22,973 nucleotides of DNA from an uncultured Oscillospiraceae bacterium (GTDB lineage Bacteria; Bacillota; Clostridia; Oscillospirales; Oscillospiraceae). This document shows, piece by piece, positions 5,743-13,797 of the stretch. Every line of letters begins with the position of its first letter. Positions within the stretch are counted from its first letter, which is position 1. Both the position numbers and the translations under genes were made by a program. The notes beneath the pieces were generated by a model, which saw nothing but the letters and a program-made list of their open reading frames with translations, did not search any database and was not told where the DNA came from. Location: the NCBI GenBank assembly GCA_934565615.1, contig CAKTIH010000019.1, positions 1 through 22,973 on the forward strand, read 5' to 3'.

Positions 5743-7728
5743 TTATTTATTCTCCCCCATGTCCACCGGCAGCGCGCAGCTTCCGCCGGTGCAGACATAG
5801 TACGCAGCCTTACCGTCCTTTGGCTGCATATCCGCGGTGTAGGGCGCGGCAGCCTTGAGAGCTTCGGCGTTTCCCGGCGTCTTTACCAGCACCGTCAGCT
5901 CCGGTGCGTAGCGCGAGAGTACCGCACGGAGCGCCTCCGGCAGTGCTTCATCCGGCGTCACGCAGACAAGCTCGCGCGCCGCGCCATCCGTAAGCATGGC
6001 CGTGAGCGCATAGCAGCAGCCCGCGGGGTACTGCCCCGCGCTGCGGGAGATAAAGCCCCTCTGCTCCTCGGCGGCAGCGCGCCACGGCTCCTTGCCTGTC
6101 AGCCTGAAAAGCCGGTCAAAGAGCACCGCCGCAGCACTGTTGCCTGACGGCATGGCTCCGTCGAATATCTCCTTCGGGCGGATCAAGAGCTTTTCCGCAT
6201 CGATGGCCGTGCGGAAATATCCGCCCTCTTCATCGGCAAAACGGCGGCGGATATTTTCCGCAAGCTCCTCCGCCTTCAGGATATGCGCGGGGTCAAAGTC
6301 CGCCGAATACTGTTCAAGCAGGCCGAGGGCATAGAAGGCATAGTCGTCAAGCTGCGCGGCGTATTTGAGCTCGTCCTCGCATAAGCGCGCCATGAGCGCG
6401 CCGCCCTCATGCAGGGACTCCGCCATGAATCCCGCCAGCTCCTCCGCCTCCATGAGATAGCGTCGGTCGGAAAACGCCCTCGCCGCGCGGGAGAGCGCCA
6501 TGAGCATAAGGCCGTTCCATGCGGTGAGTATCTTCATGTCAGTGCCGAGCGTCATGCGCTCCTCGCGGTAGATCCGCAGGCGCTCGCAGAAGCCGTCGTA
6601 GCCCTCCGGGAGGAAGGCCCAGCGGGTGTTCAGCAGCAGGTTCGGAATGCTCTTCCCGCGGAAATTTCCCTCGGGCGTGATATCATAGCACTCGCAGAAG
6701 TGCCCGCCCTCATTGCCGAGAACCTGCTTCACATCGTCGGGCGTGAAGAGATAGTACGCGCCCTCGTCCCCGCCGCTGTCGGCATCCTGCCCGCAGAAGA
6801 AGCCGCCGCCCGGAGCCTTGAGCTCGCGCAGACAGTAATCGAGCGTGTCCTCGGCAACGGTGCGCCAGAGCGCCAAGTGCCCGTCCTGCCATGCCTCGGT
6901 GTAGGCCAGCGCAAGCAGGGCGTTGTCATAGAGCGTCTTTTCAAAATGCGGCGCGAGCCACTCGCGGTCGGTGGAATAGCGGGCAAAGCCTCCGCCGATA
7001 TGGTCATAAATGCCGCCCTTGTACATCTGCCGCAGAGTGTTCTCGACCATCTGCCGCGGCTTTTTCTCATTTTTAAGCTGCGCATACTCCATGAGGAAAA
7101 TGAGGTTATGCGCAGACGGAAACTTCGGCGCTGTGCCGAAGCCGCCGTACTCCTCGTCGTAGGACTCCTCAAGCTGCGCCTCCGCCGCCTTTGTGAGCGC
7201 GGAGAACTCCACCGCTGCCGTCGGCGCGGTCCTCTGCCGCAGCCACGCGGTGAGTTCCCCGGCGGTCTTTGTCAGCTCTCCTCTGCTGCCGCGCCACTTG
7301 TCCGCAACGGTCAGCAGCAGCTCGCGCAGCCCCATGCGCCCGCCGCTGCTCTCGCGCGGGAGATAGGTCCCGACGAAAAACGGCTGCTGCTCCGGCGTCA
7401 TTATAACGGTCAATGGCCAGCCGCCGCTGCCGTTGAGCGCGGTGCAGACCTTCATATACACGCTGTCGATATCCGGCCGCTCCTCGCGGTCGACCTTGAC
7501 AGAGACATAATAATGGTTTAGAATTTCGGCAAGTGCCTTGTCATCAAATGACTCCCGCGCCATCACATGGCACCAGTGACAGGTGGAGTAGCCTATGCTG
7601 AGAAACACGGGCTTGTCCTCGCGGCGCGCTTTCTCAAACGCCGCCGCGCCCCACGGCAGCCAGTCCACCGGGTTTTGGGCGTGCTGCCTCAGATACGGGG
7701 ATCTTTCATTTATCAAAGCGTTGCTCAT
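5743..7728 (-). CDS. YyaL/DUF255 thioredoxin-domain protein
   Basis: The 661-residue product is the bacterial homologue of SPATA20/YyaL. The N-terminal thioredoxin-like DUF255 domain (about 1-160) has the invariant NPVDWLPWG (about 19-27), STCHWCHVM with a CxxC pair at C50/C53, KVDREERPDID and GGWPLTVIMTP. The remainder is an (alpha/alpha)6-barrel-like region related to N-acylglucosamine 2-epimerases and glycoside hydrolases, including GGIYDHIGGGFARYSTD and LTAWNGLMLMALS. Length is normal for the family. The cellular role is not established. The ATG at 7728 follows GGAGG and a good promoter; it appears monocistronic. The stop codon abuts the hairpin array. Confidence 0.95.
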   Translation of the reverse strand: MSNALINERSPYLRQHAQNPVDWLPWGAAAFEKARREDKPVFLSIGYSTCHWCHVMARESFDDKALAEILNHYYVSVKVDREERPDIDSVYMKVCTALNGSGGWPLTVIMTPEQQPFFVGTYLPRESSGGRMGLRELLLTVADKWRGSRGELTKTAGELTAWLRQRTAPTAAVEFSALTKAAEAQLEESYDEEYGGFGTAPKFPSAHNLIFLMEYAQLKNEKKPRQMVENTLRQMYKGGIYDHIGGGFARYSTDREWLAPHFEKTLYDNALLALAYTEAWQDGHLALWRTVAEDTLDYCLRELKAPGGGFFCGQDADSGGDEGAYYLFTPDDVKQVLGNEGGHFCECYDITPEGNFRGKSIPNLLLNTRWAFLPEGYDGFCERLRIYREERMTLGTDMKILTAWNGLMLMALSRAARAFSDRRYLMEAEELAGFMAESLHEGGALMARLCEDELKYAAQLDDYAFYALGLLEQYSADFDPAHILKAEELAENIRRRFADEEGGYFRTAIDAEKLLIRPKEIFDGAMPSGNSAAAVLFDRLFRLTGKEPWRAAAEEQRGFISRSAGQYPAGCCYALTAMLTDGAARELVCVTPDEALPEALRAVLSRYAPELTVLVKTPGNAEALKAAAPYTADMQPKDGKAAYYVCTGGSCALPVDMGENK

Positions 7729-7755
7729 GCCGCAGCCTCCAGTTTGTTTTTATGT

Positions 7756-7785
7756 ATTATAACACCGCAGCAGGCGATTACTCAA
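7756..7785 (-). promoter_or_regulatory. Promoter of the yyaL-like gene
   Basis: The minus strand shows TTGAGT (7780-7785), an 18-bp spacer and TATAAT (7756-7761), 27 bp before the ATG at 7728. Confidence 0.65.
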
Positions 7786-7819
7786 GCCGATGCACACAAT
7801 AAAAATCAGGAGGGTCCAG

Positions 7820-9580
7820 ATGGATTCCAAAATCAAAAAACCTCCAGCGCTCCGTGACAGCTTTTTCGTTGCCGGTACTGTTCTGCTGCTGTTCTTTTCC
7901 CTGTGGAAAGTTCGATACGGCCTCGGCGTTTATGATGAATCGTTCTATCTGACGATCCCGTACCGCATGTGCCACGGAGACAAGCTGTTCCTTAACGAAT
8001 GGCACGTGTCCCAGCTGTCCGCGCTGCTCCAATATCCGCTGATGAAGCTCTATCTGATGCTGCACCCCCCCGGCACTGATGGTATCATTCTCGCTTTCCG
8101 ACGCATTTACGTCGCTGTCAATTTCGCTGCCGGTCTCCTCGCGTACCACAGGCTGAAAAAGTACGGTGCCGGTGCGGTGGCTGCGGTGCTTTTATATCTG
8201 CTCTATGCGCCGAGCAACATAATGGCTCTATCGTATAACTCAATAGGTCTGCTCTGCGGCTTTTTATGCGCCGCCTTTCTCGCGACCGCCGTGAAGGGCT
8301 CCGACTATGCCGTCTCCGGCCTGTTCTTCGCTGGCATTGTGCTGTGTCAGCCGCTCTTGCTGGCGGAGTTCATCGTCGTGTATCCGGTGCTTATATGTGT
8401 CTCGCTCATTTCCAAGCGGCGCGAGCTGCTGCGCGGGCTGCTGTGGTTCCTCTCCGGCTGCGTGATATTGGCAGTCCCGGTCCTTATTTATTTCATTTTC
8501 TCTGTCGGTATTTCAAATGTCATCGCCGCACTGCCGCAGATAATGGATGACCCGGAGCACAACACGAGCGAGCTGCTGTCATTGCACTATATCTATAGCG
8601 CGATAGTTTACGGCTACCTGCCGGATCATTTTCTGGAAGTGCCGATAGGTCTTGAATTTGTCACCCGTCCCATGCTCAAGGTGTTATATCTGAGCTTTAT
8701 TCCGGTATGGGCGGCAGTCCTCTTCGACCGCGGCCGCGGCAGGCGCGCGGCCTTGTATCTCTCCCTGTCCGCTCTCCTCTGCATCGGCATCGGAACAGTA
8801 TATACATGGCTGTACTCGTACAAATCACCATACATGTCGTATATAAATTACCTGATGTTCCCGTGGCTGCTCCACGGAATTTGCCTGCTGCCGTTTCTGA
8901 CGAAGTCCGACCGCCGGCTTCTCTTGCTGTTCTATGCGCTCGGCATCCTGCATGCGCTGTCTTTCCTGACCTCGAACACGGGCGGCAATGTTCTCAACAT
9001 GGCGCTGCTGCCTTCCTGTCTCGCTTCGATAATGCTCAGCATAAAATATTTCTCGTCCACAAGCTGGGTCAAGGGGCTGCCGGTGTTTATATGCGTGGCC
9101 GTCAGCGCAGCACTTCTCATGTACACCCGTGCGCTCTACTGCTTTACATCGCTCCCCGTGACCTCGCTCGACACGCGGTGCTCTTCCGGCCCCGCCGCCG
9201 GTATCATACTCGGTCATGAGGCAGCGGAGTATGCGGAGGCCGTTGCCGACTGCGTCAGTGAAAAGCAGCTCCACCCGGATGAAAACACTCTGTTCCTGAC
9301 CTCCGATCAGCAATTTTACCTCAGTGCGGACACCGGCCTTGCGCAGTTTTCCTCATGGCTGTCCTTCAATTTGGAGTCATCGCCGCAGCGCCTTGAGGCT
9401 TATTACGCTCTTAACCCTGATAAGCGCCCCGATGTGATACTTATTGAAAAGAACCCTATGTATTTCGGCAATCCTATCGAGGGCCTCGACGATGACACAA
9501 TATCAAATTGGGCAGAAGAACACGGCTTCAGCTTTGAGGAGGACGATATATGCTTCTTCATGCGCAAGCTGCCGGGCTGA
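7820..9580 (+). CDS. Polytopic membrane protein, probable GT-C glycosyltransferase (copy 1)
   Basis: The 586-residue protein has about 11-13 hydrophobic segments and a soluble C-terminal domain (about 470-586). After the first membrane segment the extracytoplasmic loop carries YGLGVYDESFYL with adjacent acidic residues D39/E40, then HGDKLFLNEWHVSQL and YPLMKLY. This layout is typical of GT-C enzymes (PMT/ArnT-like) that move sugars from polyprenyl-phosphate donors outside the membrane. The exact family is not recognised, so the function is inferred from topology and motif. The start at 7820 is set by AGGAGG; the longer frame from 7790 lacks one. A C7 run lies near codon 82-84. It begins a three-gene run with its paralogue and a thioesterase. 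Confidence 0.8.
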   Translation: MDSKIKKPPALRDSFFVAGTVLLLFFSLWKVRYGLGVYDESFYLTIPYRMCHGDKLFLNEWHVSQLSALLQYPLMKLYLMLHPPGTDGIILAFRRIYVAVNFAAGLLAYHRLKKYGAGAVAAVLLYLLYAPSNIMALSYNSIGLLCGFLCAAFLATAVKGSDYAVSGLFFAGIVLCQPLLLAEFIVVYPVLICVSLISKRRELLRGLLWFLSGCVILAVPVLIYFIFSVGISNVIAALPQIMDDPEHNTSELLSLHYIYSAIVYGYLPDHFLEVPIGLEFVTRPMLKVLYLSFIPVWAAVLFDRGRGRRAALYLSLSALLCIGIGTVYTWLYSYKSPYMSYINYLMFPWLLHGICLLPFLTKSDRRLLLLFYALGILHALSFLTSNTGGNVLNMALLPSCLASIMLSIKYFSSTSWVKGLPVFICVAVSAALLMYTRALYCFTSLPVTSLDTRCSSGPAAGIILGHEAAEYAEAVADCVSEKQLHPDENTLFLTSDQQFYLSADTGLAQFSSWLSFNLESSPQRLEAYYALNPDKRPDVILIEKNPMYFGNPIEGLDDDTISNWAEEHGFSFEEDDICFFMRKLPG

Positions 9581-9617
9581 CAGACTGCCAAGCACAATAA
9601 AAATCAGGAGGATCCAG

Positions 9618-11345
9618 ATGGATTCCAAACTTAAAAAACGGTCAGCGCTTCAGGACGGCTTCTTCATTATCGGCATGGTCCTGCTGCTGATCTTCTCCCT
9701 GTGGAAAGTTCGATACGGCCTCGGCGTTTATGATGAGTCGTTCTATTTGACGATCCCGTACCGCATGTGTCACGGAGACAAGCTTTTCCTTAGCGAATGG
9801 CACGTGTCCCAGCTGTCCGCGCTGCTCCAGTACCCGCTGATGAAGCTCTATCTGCTGATACATCCCGGCACTGATGGCATCGTTCTCGATTTCCGACGCA
9901 TTTACGTCGCAGTCAATTTCGCCGCCGGTCTCCTCGCGTACCGCAGGCTGAAAAAGTACGGCGTCGGCGCGGCGGCCGCGGTGCTTCTGTATCTGCTCTA
10001 TGCGCCGTATAACATAATGGCGCTGTCGTATAACTCCATGGGTCTGCTCTGCGGCTTTTTGTGCGCCGTCTTTCTTGCGACTGCCGCAAGGAAGACCGAC
10101 TATGCCGTCGCCGGGCTGTTCTTCGCGGGGCTTGTTCTGTGTCAGCCGCTCATGCTGGCGGAGTTTGCCGTCGTGTATCCGGTGCTTATCTGCGTCTCGC
10201 TCATTTCCAAGCGGCGCGAGCTGCTGCGTGGGCTGCTGTGGTTCCTCCTCGGCTGCGTGATATTGGCGATCCCGGTTCTTGTTTATTTTGTTTTCTCCGT
10301 CGGCATCTCAAATATCCTCGCCGCGCTCCCGCTGATGATGAGCGATCCCGAGCACGACATGGGAGAGCTGCTGTCAGTGTCCTTTATCTATAGATCGGTA
10401 GTTGACTACTACCTGCCGGAGATGCCGGCAGGGCTTAAGTTTGTCTCCCGCTCAGCGCTCAAGGTGCTCTATCTGGGTTTTGTCCCGATATGGGCGGCAG
10501 TCCTCTTAGACCGCGGCCGCAGCAGGCGCGCGGCGCTGTACCTTTCCTTATCCGCGCTTCTCTGCGCCTTGATCGGGGCGGCGTACACGCTGCTGTACCC
10601 GTATAAATCAACATACATATCATATGTAAATCACCTGCTGTTCCCGTGGCTGCTTCACGGGGTGTGCCTGACGCCGCTTCTGACGAAGAGCGAGCGGGAG
10701 CAGCTCTCGCTGTTCTACGCACTTGGCTTCCTGCATGCGCTGTCATTCCTGACCTCGAACCAGGGCGGCAATGTTTTCTCCATCGCGCTGCTGCCTGCCT
10801 GTCTCGCCTCAATAATGCTCAGCACAAAATACTGCTCATCCCTTGGCCGCGCCAAGGGAGCGCCGGTGTTTATATGCACGGCCGTCAGCGCTGTGCTTCT
10901 CCTGTATGTCCGTGCGGGCTATTGCTTTATGTCGCCGCCCGTGAGCCAGCTTGACACGCAGTGCGTTTCAGGCCCGTCAGCCGGTATTTACGCCGTTGAG
11001 GAAGAGGCCGCGCGCTGTGATTCGGTCGCTTTATCCATGAAGAGCAAGAGCTTTGACGCAAACGGAAACGCTCTGTTCCTGGCAACCGATCCGCAATTCT
11101 ATCTCTGTACGGACACAGGCCTTGCGCAGTATTCCGCGTGGCTGTCATTCAATATCGATTCCACCCCCGTGCGCCTTGAGGCTTATTACGGTCTTGATCC
11201 GGATAAACGTCCCGACACGATAGTGATCGAGAAGTCGATCCTGCCGGAGCTGGAAAGTGATACCGCGGCAGACTGGTCAGCGGAGCATGGCTTCAGCTTT
11301 GAGGAGGACGATATATGTTTCTTCATGCGCAGGCTGCCGGGCTGA
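9618..11345 (+). CDS. Polytopic membrane protein, probable GT-C glycosyltransferase (copy 2)
   Basis: This 575-residue paralogue of the gene just upstream keeps the same membrane pattern and the acidic loop motif YGLGVYDESFYL (D39/E40), HGDKLFLSEWHV and the C-terminal ending SFEEDDICFFMRRLPG. The C-terminal soluble domain differs most, including a shortened segment before the last 40 residues, which suggests a different acceptor or partner. A single-residue deletion replaces HPPGTDG by HPGTDG. The start at 9618 follows AGGAGG copied from the first unit; the frame stays open upstream into copy 1, but that part is not expected to be translated. It lies 37 bases after copy 1 and 43 bases before the thioesterase gene, so cotranscription is likely. 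Confidence 0.8.
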   Translation: MDSKLKKRSALQDGFFIIGMVLLLIFSLWKVRYGLGVYDESFYLTIPYRMCHGDKLFLSEWHVSQLSALLQYPLMKLYLLIHPGTDGIVLDFRRIYVAVNFAAGLLAYRRLKKYGVGAAAAVLLYLLYAPYNIMALSYNSMGLLCGFLCAVFLATAARKTDYAVAGLFFAGLVLCQPLMLAEFAVVYPVLICVSLISKRRELLRGLLWFLLGCVILAIPVLVYFVFSVGISNILAALPLMMSDPEHDMGELLSVSFIYRSVVDYYLPEMPAGLKFVSRSALKVLYLGFVPIWAAVLLDRGRSRRAALYLSLSALLCALIGAAYTLLYPYKSTYISYVNHLLFPWLLHGVCLTPLLTKSEREQLSLFYALGFLHALSFLTSNQGGNVFSIALLPACLASIMLSTKYCSSLGRAKGAPVFICTAVSAVLLLYVRAGYCFMSPPVSQLDTQCVSGPSAGIYAVEEEAARCDSVALSMKSKSFDANGNALFLATDPQFYLCTDTGLAQYSAWLSFNIDSTPVRLEAYYGLDPDKRPDTIVIEKSILPELESDTAADWSAEHGFSFEEDDICFFMRRLPG

Positions 11346-11388
11346 CACGGCCACGAAAATATGTACCATCACGAAGGAGTATTCTATT

Positions 11389-11784
11389 ATGGAACTTCAG
11401 ACCGGAATAACAGGCGTTGACGAGACAGAAGTCACGCAGGCAAATACCGCCGAGGCCGTCGGCAGCGGGACGCTCCCCGTGTTCGCGACGCCCGCTATGC
11501 TCGCGTCGATGGAAAAGGCCGCGTATACATCGGTGCAGCCCTATCTTGACGAGGGCTGCGGCACGGTCGGCATCCTGCTGAACGCGGAGCATCTCGCCGC
11601 CTCGCCCATCGGGATGCACGTGCGCACCGAGAGCGAGCTTATGGAAATAGACGGGCGTGTCCTCACCTTCTCCGTCCGCTCCTACGCCGGCGGCGAGCTT
11701 ATCGGAAAGGGCGTTCATAAGCGCTGCATAATAAATTCCGAGCGTTTCATGGCAAAGGCGCTCTCAAAGCTCGACAACAAATAA
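11389..11784 (+). CDS. Hotdog-fold thioesterase (FlK-like)
   Basis: The 131-residue protein matches the fluoroacetyl-CoA thioesterase-like branch of the hotdog superfamily. Visible features are VFATPAMLASMEKAA (about 32-46), the GCGTVGILLNAEHLAASPIG segment with the conserved His (about 69), and FSVRSYAGGELIGKGVHKR towards the C terminus. It should hydrolyse a small acyl-CoA thioester in the cytosol; the natural substrate is unknown and few family members act on fluoroacetyl-CoA. GGAG precedes the ATG at 11389; the frame is open further upstream but without a ribosome binding site. It is the last gene before a strong terminator, following the membrane-protein pair. Confidence 0.9.
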   Translation: MELQTGITGVDETEVTQANTAEAVGSGTLPVFATPAMLASMEKAAYTSVQPYLDEGCGTVGILLNAEHLAASPIGMHVRTESELMEIDGRVLTFSVRSYAGGELIGKGVHKRCIINSERFMAKALSKLDNK

Positions 11785-11788
11785 AATG

Positions 11789-11827
11789 AAGCTCCTCTCG
11801 GATCATATAGTCCGGGAGGAGCTTTTT
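11789..11827 (+). terminator. Strong rho-independent terminator shared by convergent genes
   Basis: A 14-bp stem with one G-U pair (11789-11802 with 11811-11824) and an eight-base loop is followed by a TTTTT run. On the minus strand the stem is followed by CATTTTATTT, so it can also stop minus-strand transcription. The plus-strand arm and loop overlap the last codons and stop (11803) of the convergent phosphatidyltransferase gene. Confidence 0.92.
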
Positions 11828-12369
11828 CCCGCGCCGTCATTATTCTGCGCGCTCTGTCTTAATAGGCGCAGATATTTTGTCCCGTACAGCAGCAGGCATA
11901 AGCCGACGAGCACAGTGCACAGGGCTATCCCGCCGTTCATGAGCGCGGCTGGCATATCCGGCCAGAACAGCACCCCCGCCATGACGATATATATCACCGC
12001 CGTGCAGAGCTTTCCGTACCAGCGCGCGGAGTAAACCTTGCCCGTGCATTGCAGCACGCGTGCCCCGAGCACCGCAAGGCTCAGCTCGCGGACGAGGTGC
12101 AGCGCCAGCAGCAGCCACGCGGCCTTTGTGCGCGTCGCGGCGCAGAGCATCATGGCGATCTGGATGAGCTTATCCGCCGCCGGGTCGAGCGCCTTGCCGA
12201 GATCGGTCACCATATTGAAGCGGCGGGCGATCGCGCCGTCAAGCACGTCGGACACGGCGCACAGCAGCAGCACGCCCATCGCCTGCCAGAGTGCGCCTCT
12301 GACATACAGCACCGCGAAAACCGGCGTCAGCAGTATTCTGACTATGCTTATCATGTTAGGTATGTTCAT
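11803..12369 (-). CDS. CDP-alcohol phosphatidyltransferase, PgsA-like
   Basis: The 188-residue membrane protein has the complete CDP-alcohol phosphotransferase signature D-x2-D-G-x2-A-R-x8-G-x3-D-x3-D. The residues are D41, D44, G45, R49, G58, D62 and D66, in the first membrane pair. The start MNIPNMISIVRILLTPVF is typical of PgsA, which makes phosphatidylglycerol phosphate from CDP-diacylglycerol and glycerol 3-phosphate. A related transferase such as a cardiolipin synthase-like enzyme cannot be excluded. I chose ATG 12369 because the family starts there and a G-rich run precedes it; the longer frame from 12480 reads through an inverted repeat. Its last codons are encoded inside the terminator of the convergent gene. 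Confidence 0.88.
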   Translation of the reverse strand: MNIPNMISIVRILLTPVFAVLYVRGALWQAMGVLLLCAVSDVLDGAIARRFNMVTDLGKALDPAADKLIQIAMMLCAATRTKAAWLLLALHLVRELSLAVLGARVLQCTGKVYSARWYGKLCTAVIYIVMAGVLFWPDMPAALMNGGIALCTVLVGLCLLLYGTKYLRLLRQSAQNNDGAGKSSSRTI

Positions 12370-12391
12370 GCTCTCAGCCCCCCCGTTAAAG

Positions 12392-12432
12392 TTTTCCCTC
12401 TCACTGCACATCTTATGCAGTGAGAGGGAAAA
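12392..12432. repeat. 17-bp perfect inverted repeat
   Basis: TTTTCCCTCTCACTGCA (12392-12408) is exactly complementary to TGCAGTGAGAGGGAAAA (12416-12432) across a 7-base loop. It lies between the SGNH gene stop (12490) and the phosphatidyltransferase start (12369), all on the minus strand. The minus-strand tail after the stem is only CTTTAACG, so it is a weak terminator or an attenuator rather than a clear stop. Confidence 0.75.
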
Positions 12433-12489
12433 GGGGCACAAAGTTTTGAGGGCAGAGCAGCTGAGACGCCGCGGCAGCAAATAAGGGCT

Positions 12490-13785
12490 TTACTCTTCCG
12501 CGTTTCCTACAGCCCGGTTCCTGTTGAGCGAAGGAAGCTCATAATCTGTAAAAGATCTGCTCAGCTCTTCCAGAACCGTCCCACTTTGATCGGCAATTTC
12601 AACATACAGAGACACATTCTCCGGCAGGACCGGTTCATCCCGGCCATTCTGCGGCAGCGCGGCAAGCAGCTTTTGAATGTTTTCGTTCCCGGCTATCCAT
12701 GAGCCGTCCCTGAGCGCATAGCTTACAGACAGATCCGCATCATTTATGAGCATGAGGTAATCATATACATTCCACGCATCCGCAGCGCAGCTGCGCTTAT
12801 ACTCGGCGTAACGCTCATAATCGCCGTCCCAGTAAGCATAGGCGGCGTCCCCGCGCCGGTCGGGTATATCATAGTTATCCAGAATATATTTCCCAAGCCA
12901 GCTTGAAACCTTCTTTGCACCGGCAGCATTGAGATGGGAGTTTGAATCGTTGCAGTCTATGCTGTAGTCCACAACTCCGTTGTCGAGGAAGTTTATGTAG
13001 TTGAGCCCTTCCTCCTGCGCGATGAGCCCCGCAAGATTGGCTTCTTCATAACGCTCCTCCCAAGCCGGGAACGGGAAGTATGTAAGCAGGAGATCAATAT
13101 CTCTTTCCCTGCACAAATCGATGATCTTGTACAGATATTCGACACCGAGCACGCTCTCTTCAAGCTCCGGCAGCTTATCCGTTTTTTCGATCGGCTCCGG
13201 TGCGGAGACGTGGGTCAGCATGTGTGCGCCTTTTTCCGTACTAGGAGTCATATTAAAGCTGTCTTTATTTATAGCGCTCCAGTTCTGCCGGTACGCCAGA
13301 AATTTGAATATCAGGCCAAGCTCGTCCATTCTTGAAATGTACTGGTTATCTCCGCTCAGGCTGTGTATGGCACGCAGCTTGTTGAGCGTCATCGGAAAAG
13401 CGTCGAGAAACGAATGTACCTGTCCTATCGAATAGGTCTTATCCTGACTAGTTATCAAATAGCAGTCGAGAACAATAAGCTTTGGGGTGTTATAGTCCAG
13501 AGCATTAACGATAGTCCAGTATGTCTCCGGCATCATGCTTGCCGACATCCCCAAATTATATGATGCTATCCCGTATTCCCGCCACTGCTCCAATGGCATG
13601 ACGCTGCACATCGTATGGCTCGACCCGAAATACAGCACATCAAAGCTTTCCTGCTCTGTAAAATAGGACGAATACTGCCGATGCGGTTCTTTGTTCTTGG
13701 TGACGTACGTCATTGCGGCAACGAGCCCGGCGATCATCGCCGCTGTCATTGCTATCCATATGGCTCTTTTAAGATTCTCTTTCAC
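12490..13785 (-). CDS. SGNH-fold extracytoplasmic protein, partner of MBOAT (DltD/AlgX-like)
   Basis: The 431-residue protein has a single N-terminal membrane anchor (about 9-27). An SGNH-hydrolase-like domain follows, with the nucleophile motif DVLYFGSSHTMCSV (Ser about 55-56), an NLGMSAS block III (about 77-83), and the C-terminal catalytic motif DSNSHLNAAGA (D280, H284). Such proteins pair with MBOAT acyltransferases to acylate exported glycopolymers, as DltD pairs with DltB and AlgX/AlgJ with AlgI. The MBOAT gene lies 12 bases upstream in the same operon. The last 100 residues, with DYLMLINDADLSVSYALRDGS, form an extra domain I cannot name. Activity is likely outside the membrane; the polymer acted on is unknown. 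Confidence 0.85.
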   Translation of the reverse strand: MKENLKRAIWIAMTAAMIAGLVAAMTYVTKNKEPHRQYSSYFTEQESFDVLYFGSSHTMCSVMPLEQWREYGIASYNLGMSASMMPETYWTIVNALDYNTPKLIVLDCYLITSQDKTYSIGQVHSFLDAFPMTLNKLRAIHSLSGDNQYISRMDELGLIFKFLAYRQNWSAINKDSFNMTPSTEKGAHMLTHVSAPEPIEKTDKLPELEESVLGVEYLYKIIDLCRERDIDLLLTYFPFPAWEERYEEANLAGLIAQEEGLNYINFLDNGVVDYSIDCNDSNSHLNAAGAKKVSSWLGKYILDNYDIPDRRGDAAYAYWDGDYERYAEYKRSCAADAWNVYDYLMLINDADLSVSYALRDGSWIAGNENIQKLLAALPQNGRDEPVLPENVSLYVEIADQSGTVLEELSRSFTDYELPSLNRNRAVGNAEE

Positions 13786-13797
13786 CGTGCCGCCCCC

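Larger units (their letters stand above)
7795..11345 (+). repeat. Tandem gene duplication (two divergent units)
   Basis: The unit running from CACAATAAAAATCAGGAGG (7795) through the CTGCCGGGCTGACA at the end of the first membrane-protein gene is repeated from 9592 to 11348. Both the ribosome-binding leader and the complete coding sequence are copied. Many stretches are identical at DNA level, notably the first 150 codons, while the middle and the C-terminal extracellular domain have drifted. This indicates an ancient tandem duplication in which both copies stayed intact. Confidence 0.9.

Noticed and set aside
6409..7521. A 370-codon plus-strand frame opposite the YyaL gene.
   Set aside because: Its composition (Arg/Leu/Ala/His rich, no domain) is typical of an antisense shadow, while the minus-strand frame carries the diagnostic CHWCHVM and NPVDW motifs.
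9444..9617. Upstream extension of the second membrane-protein gene into the end of the first.
   Set aside because: The copied AGGAGG leader places the start at 9618, matching the first copy's MDSK start; the extension is a read-through of copy 1 in another frame.
12370..12480. Longer form of the PgsA-like protein starting near 12480.
   Set aside because: The extra residues cross a perfect inverted repeat and are not PgsA-like, while MNIPNMISIVR at 12369 is the usual start.
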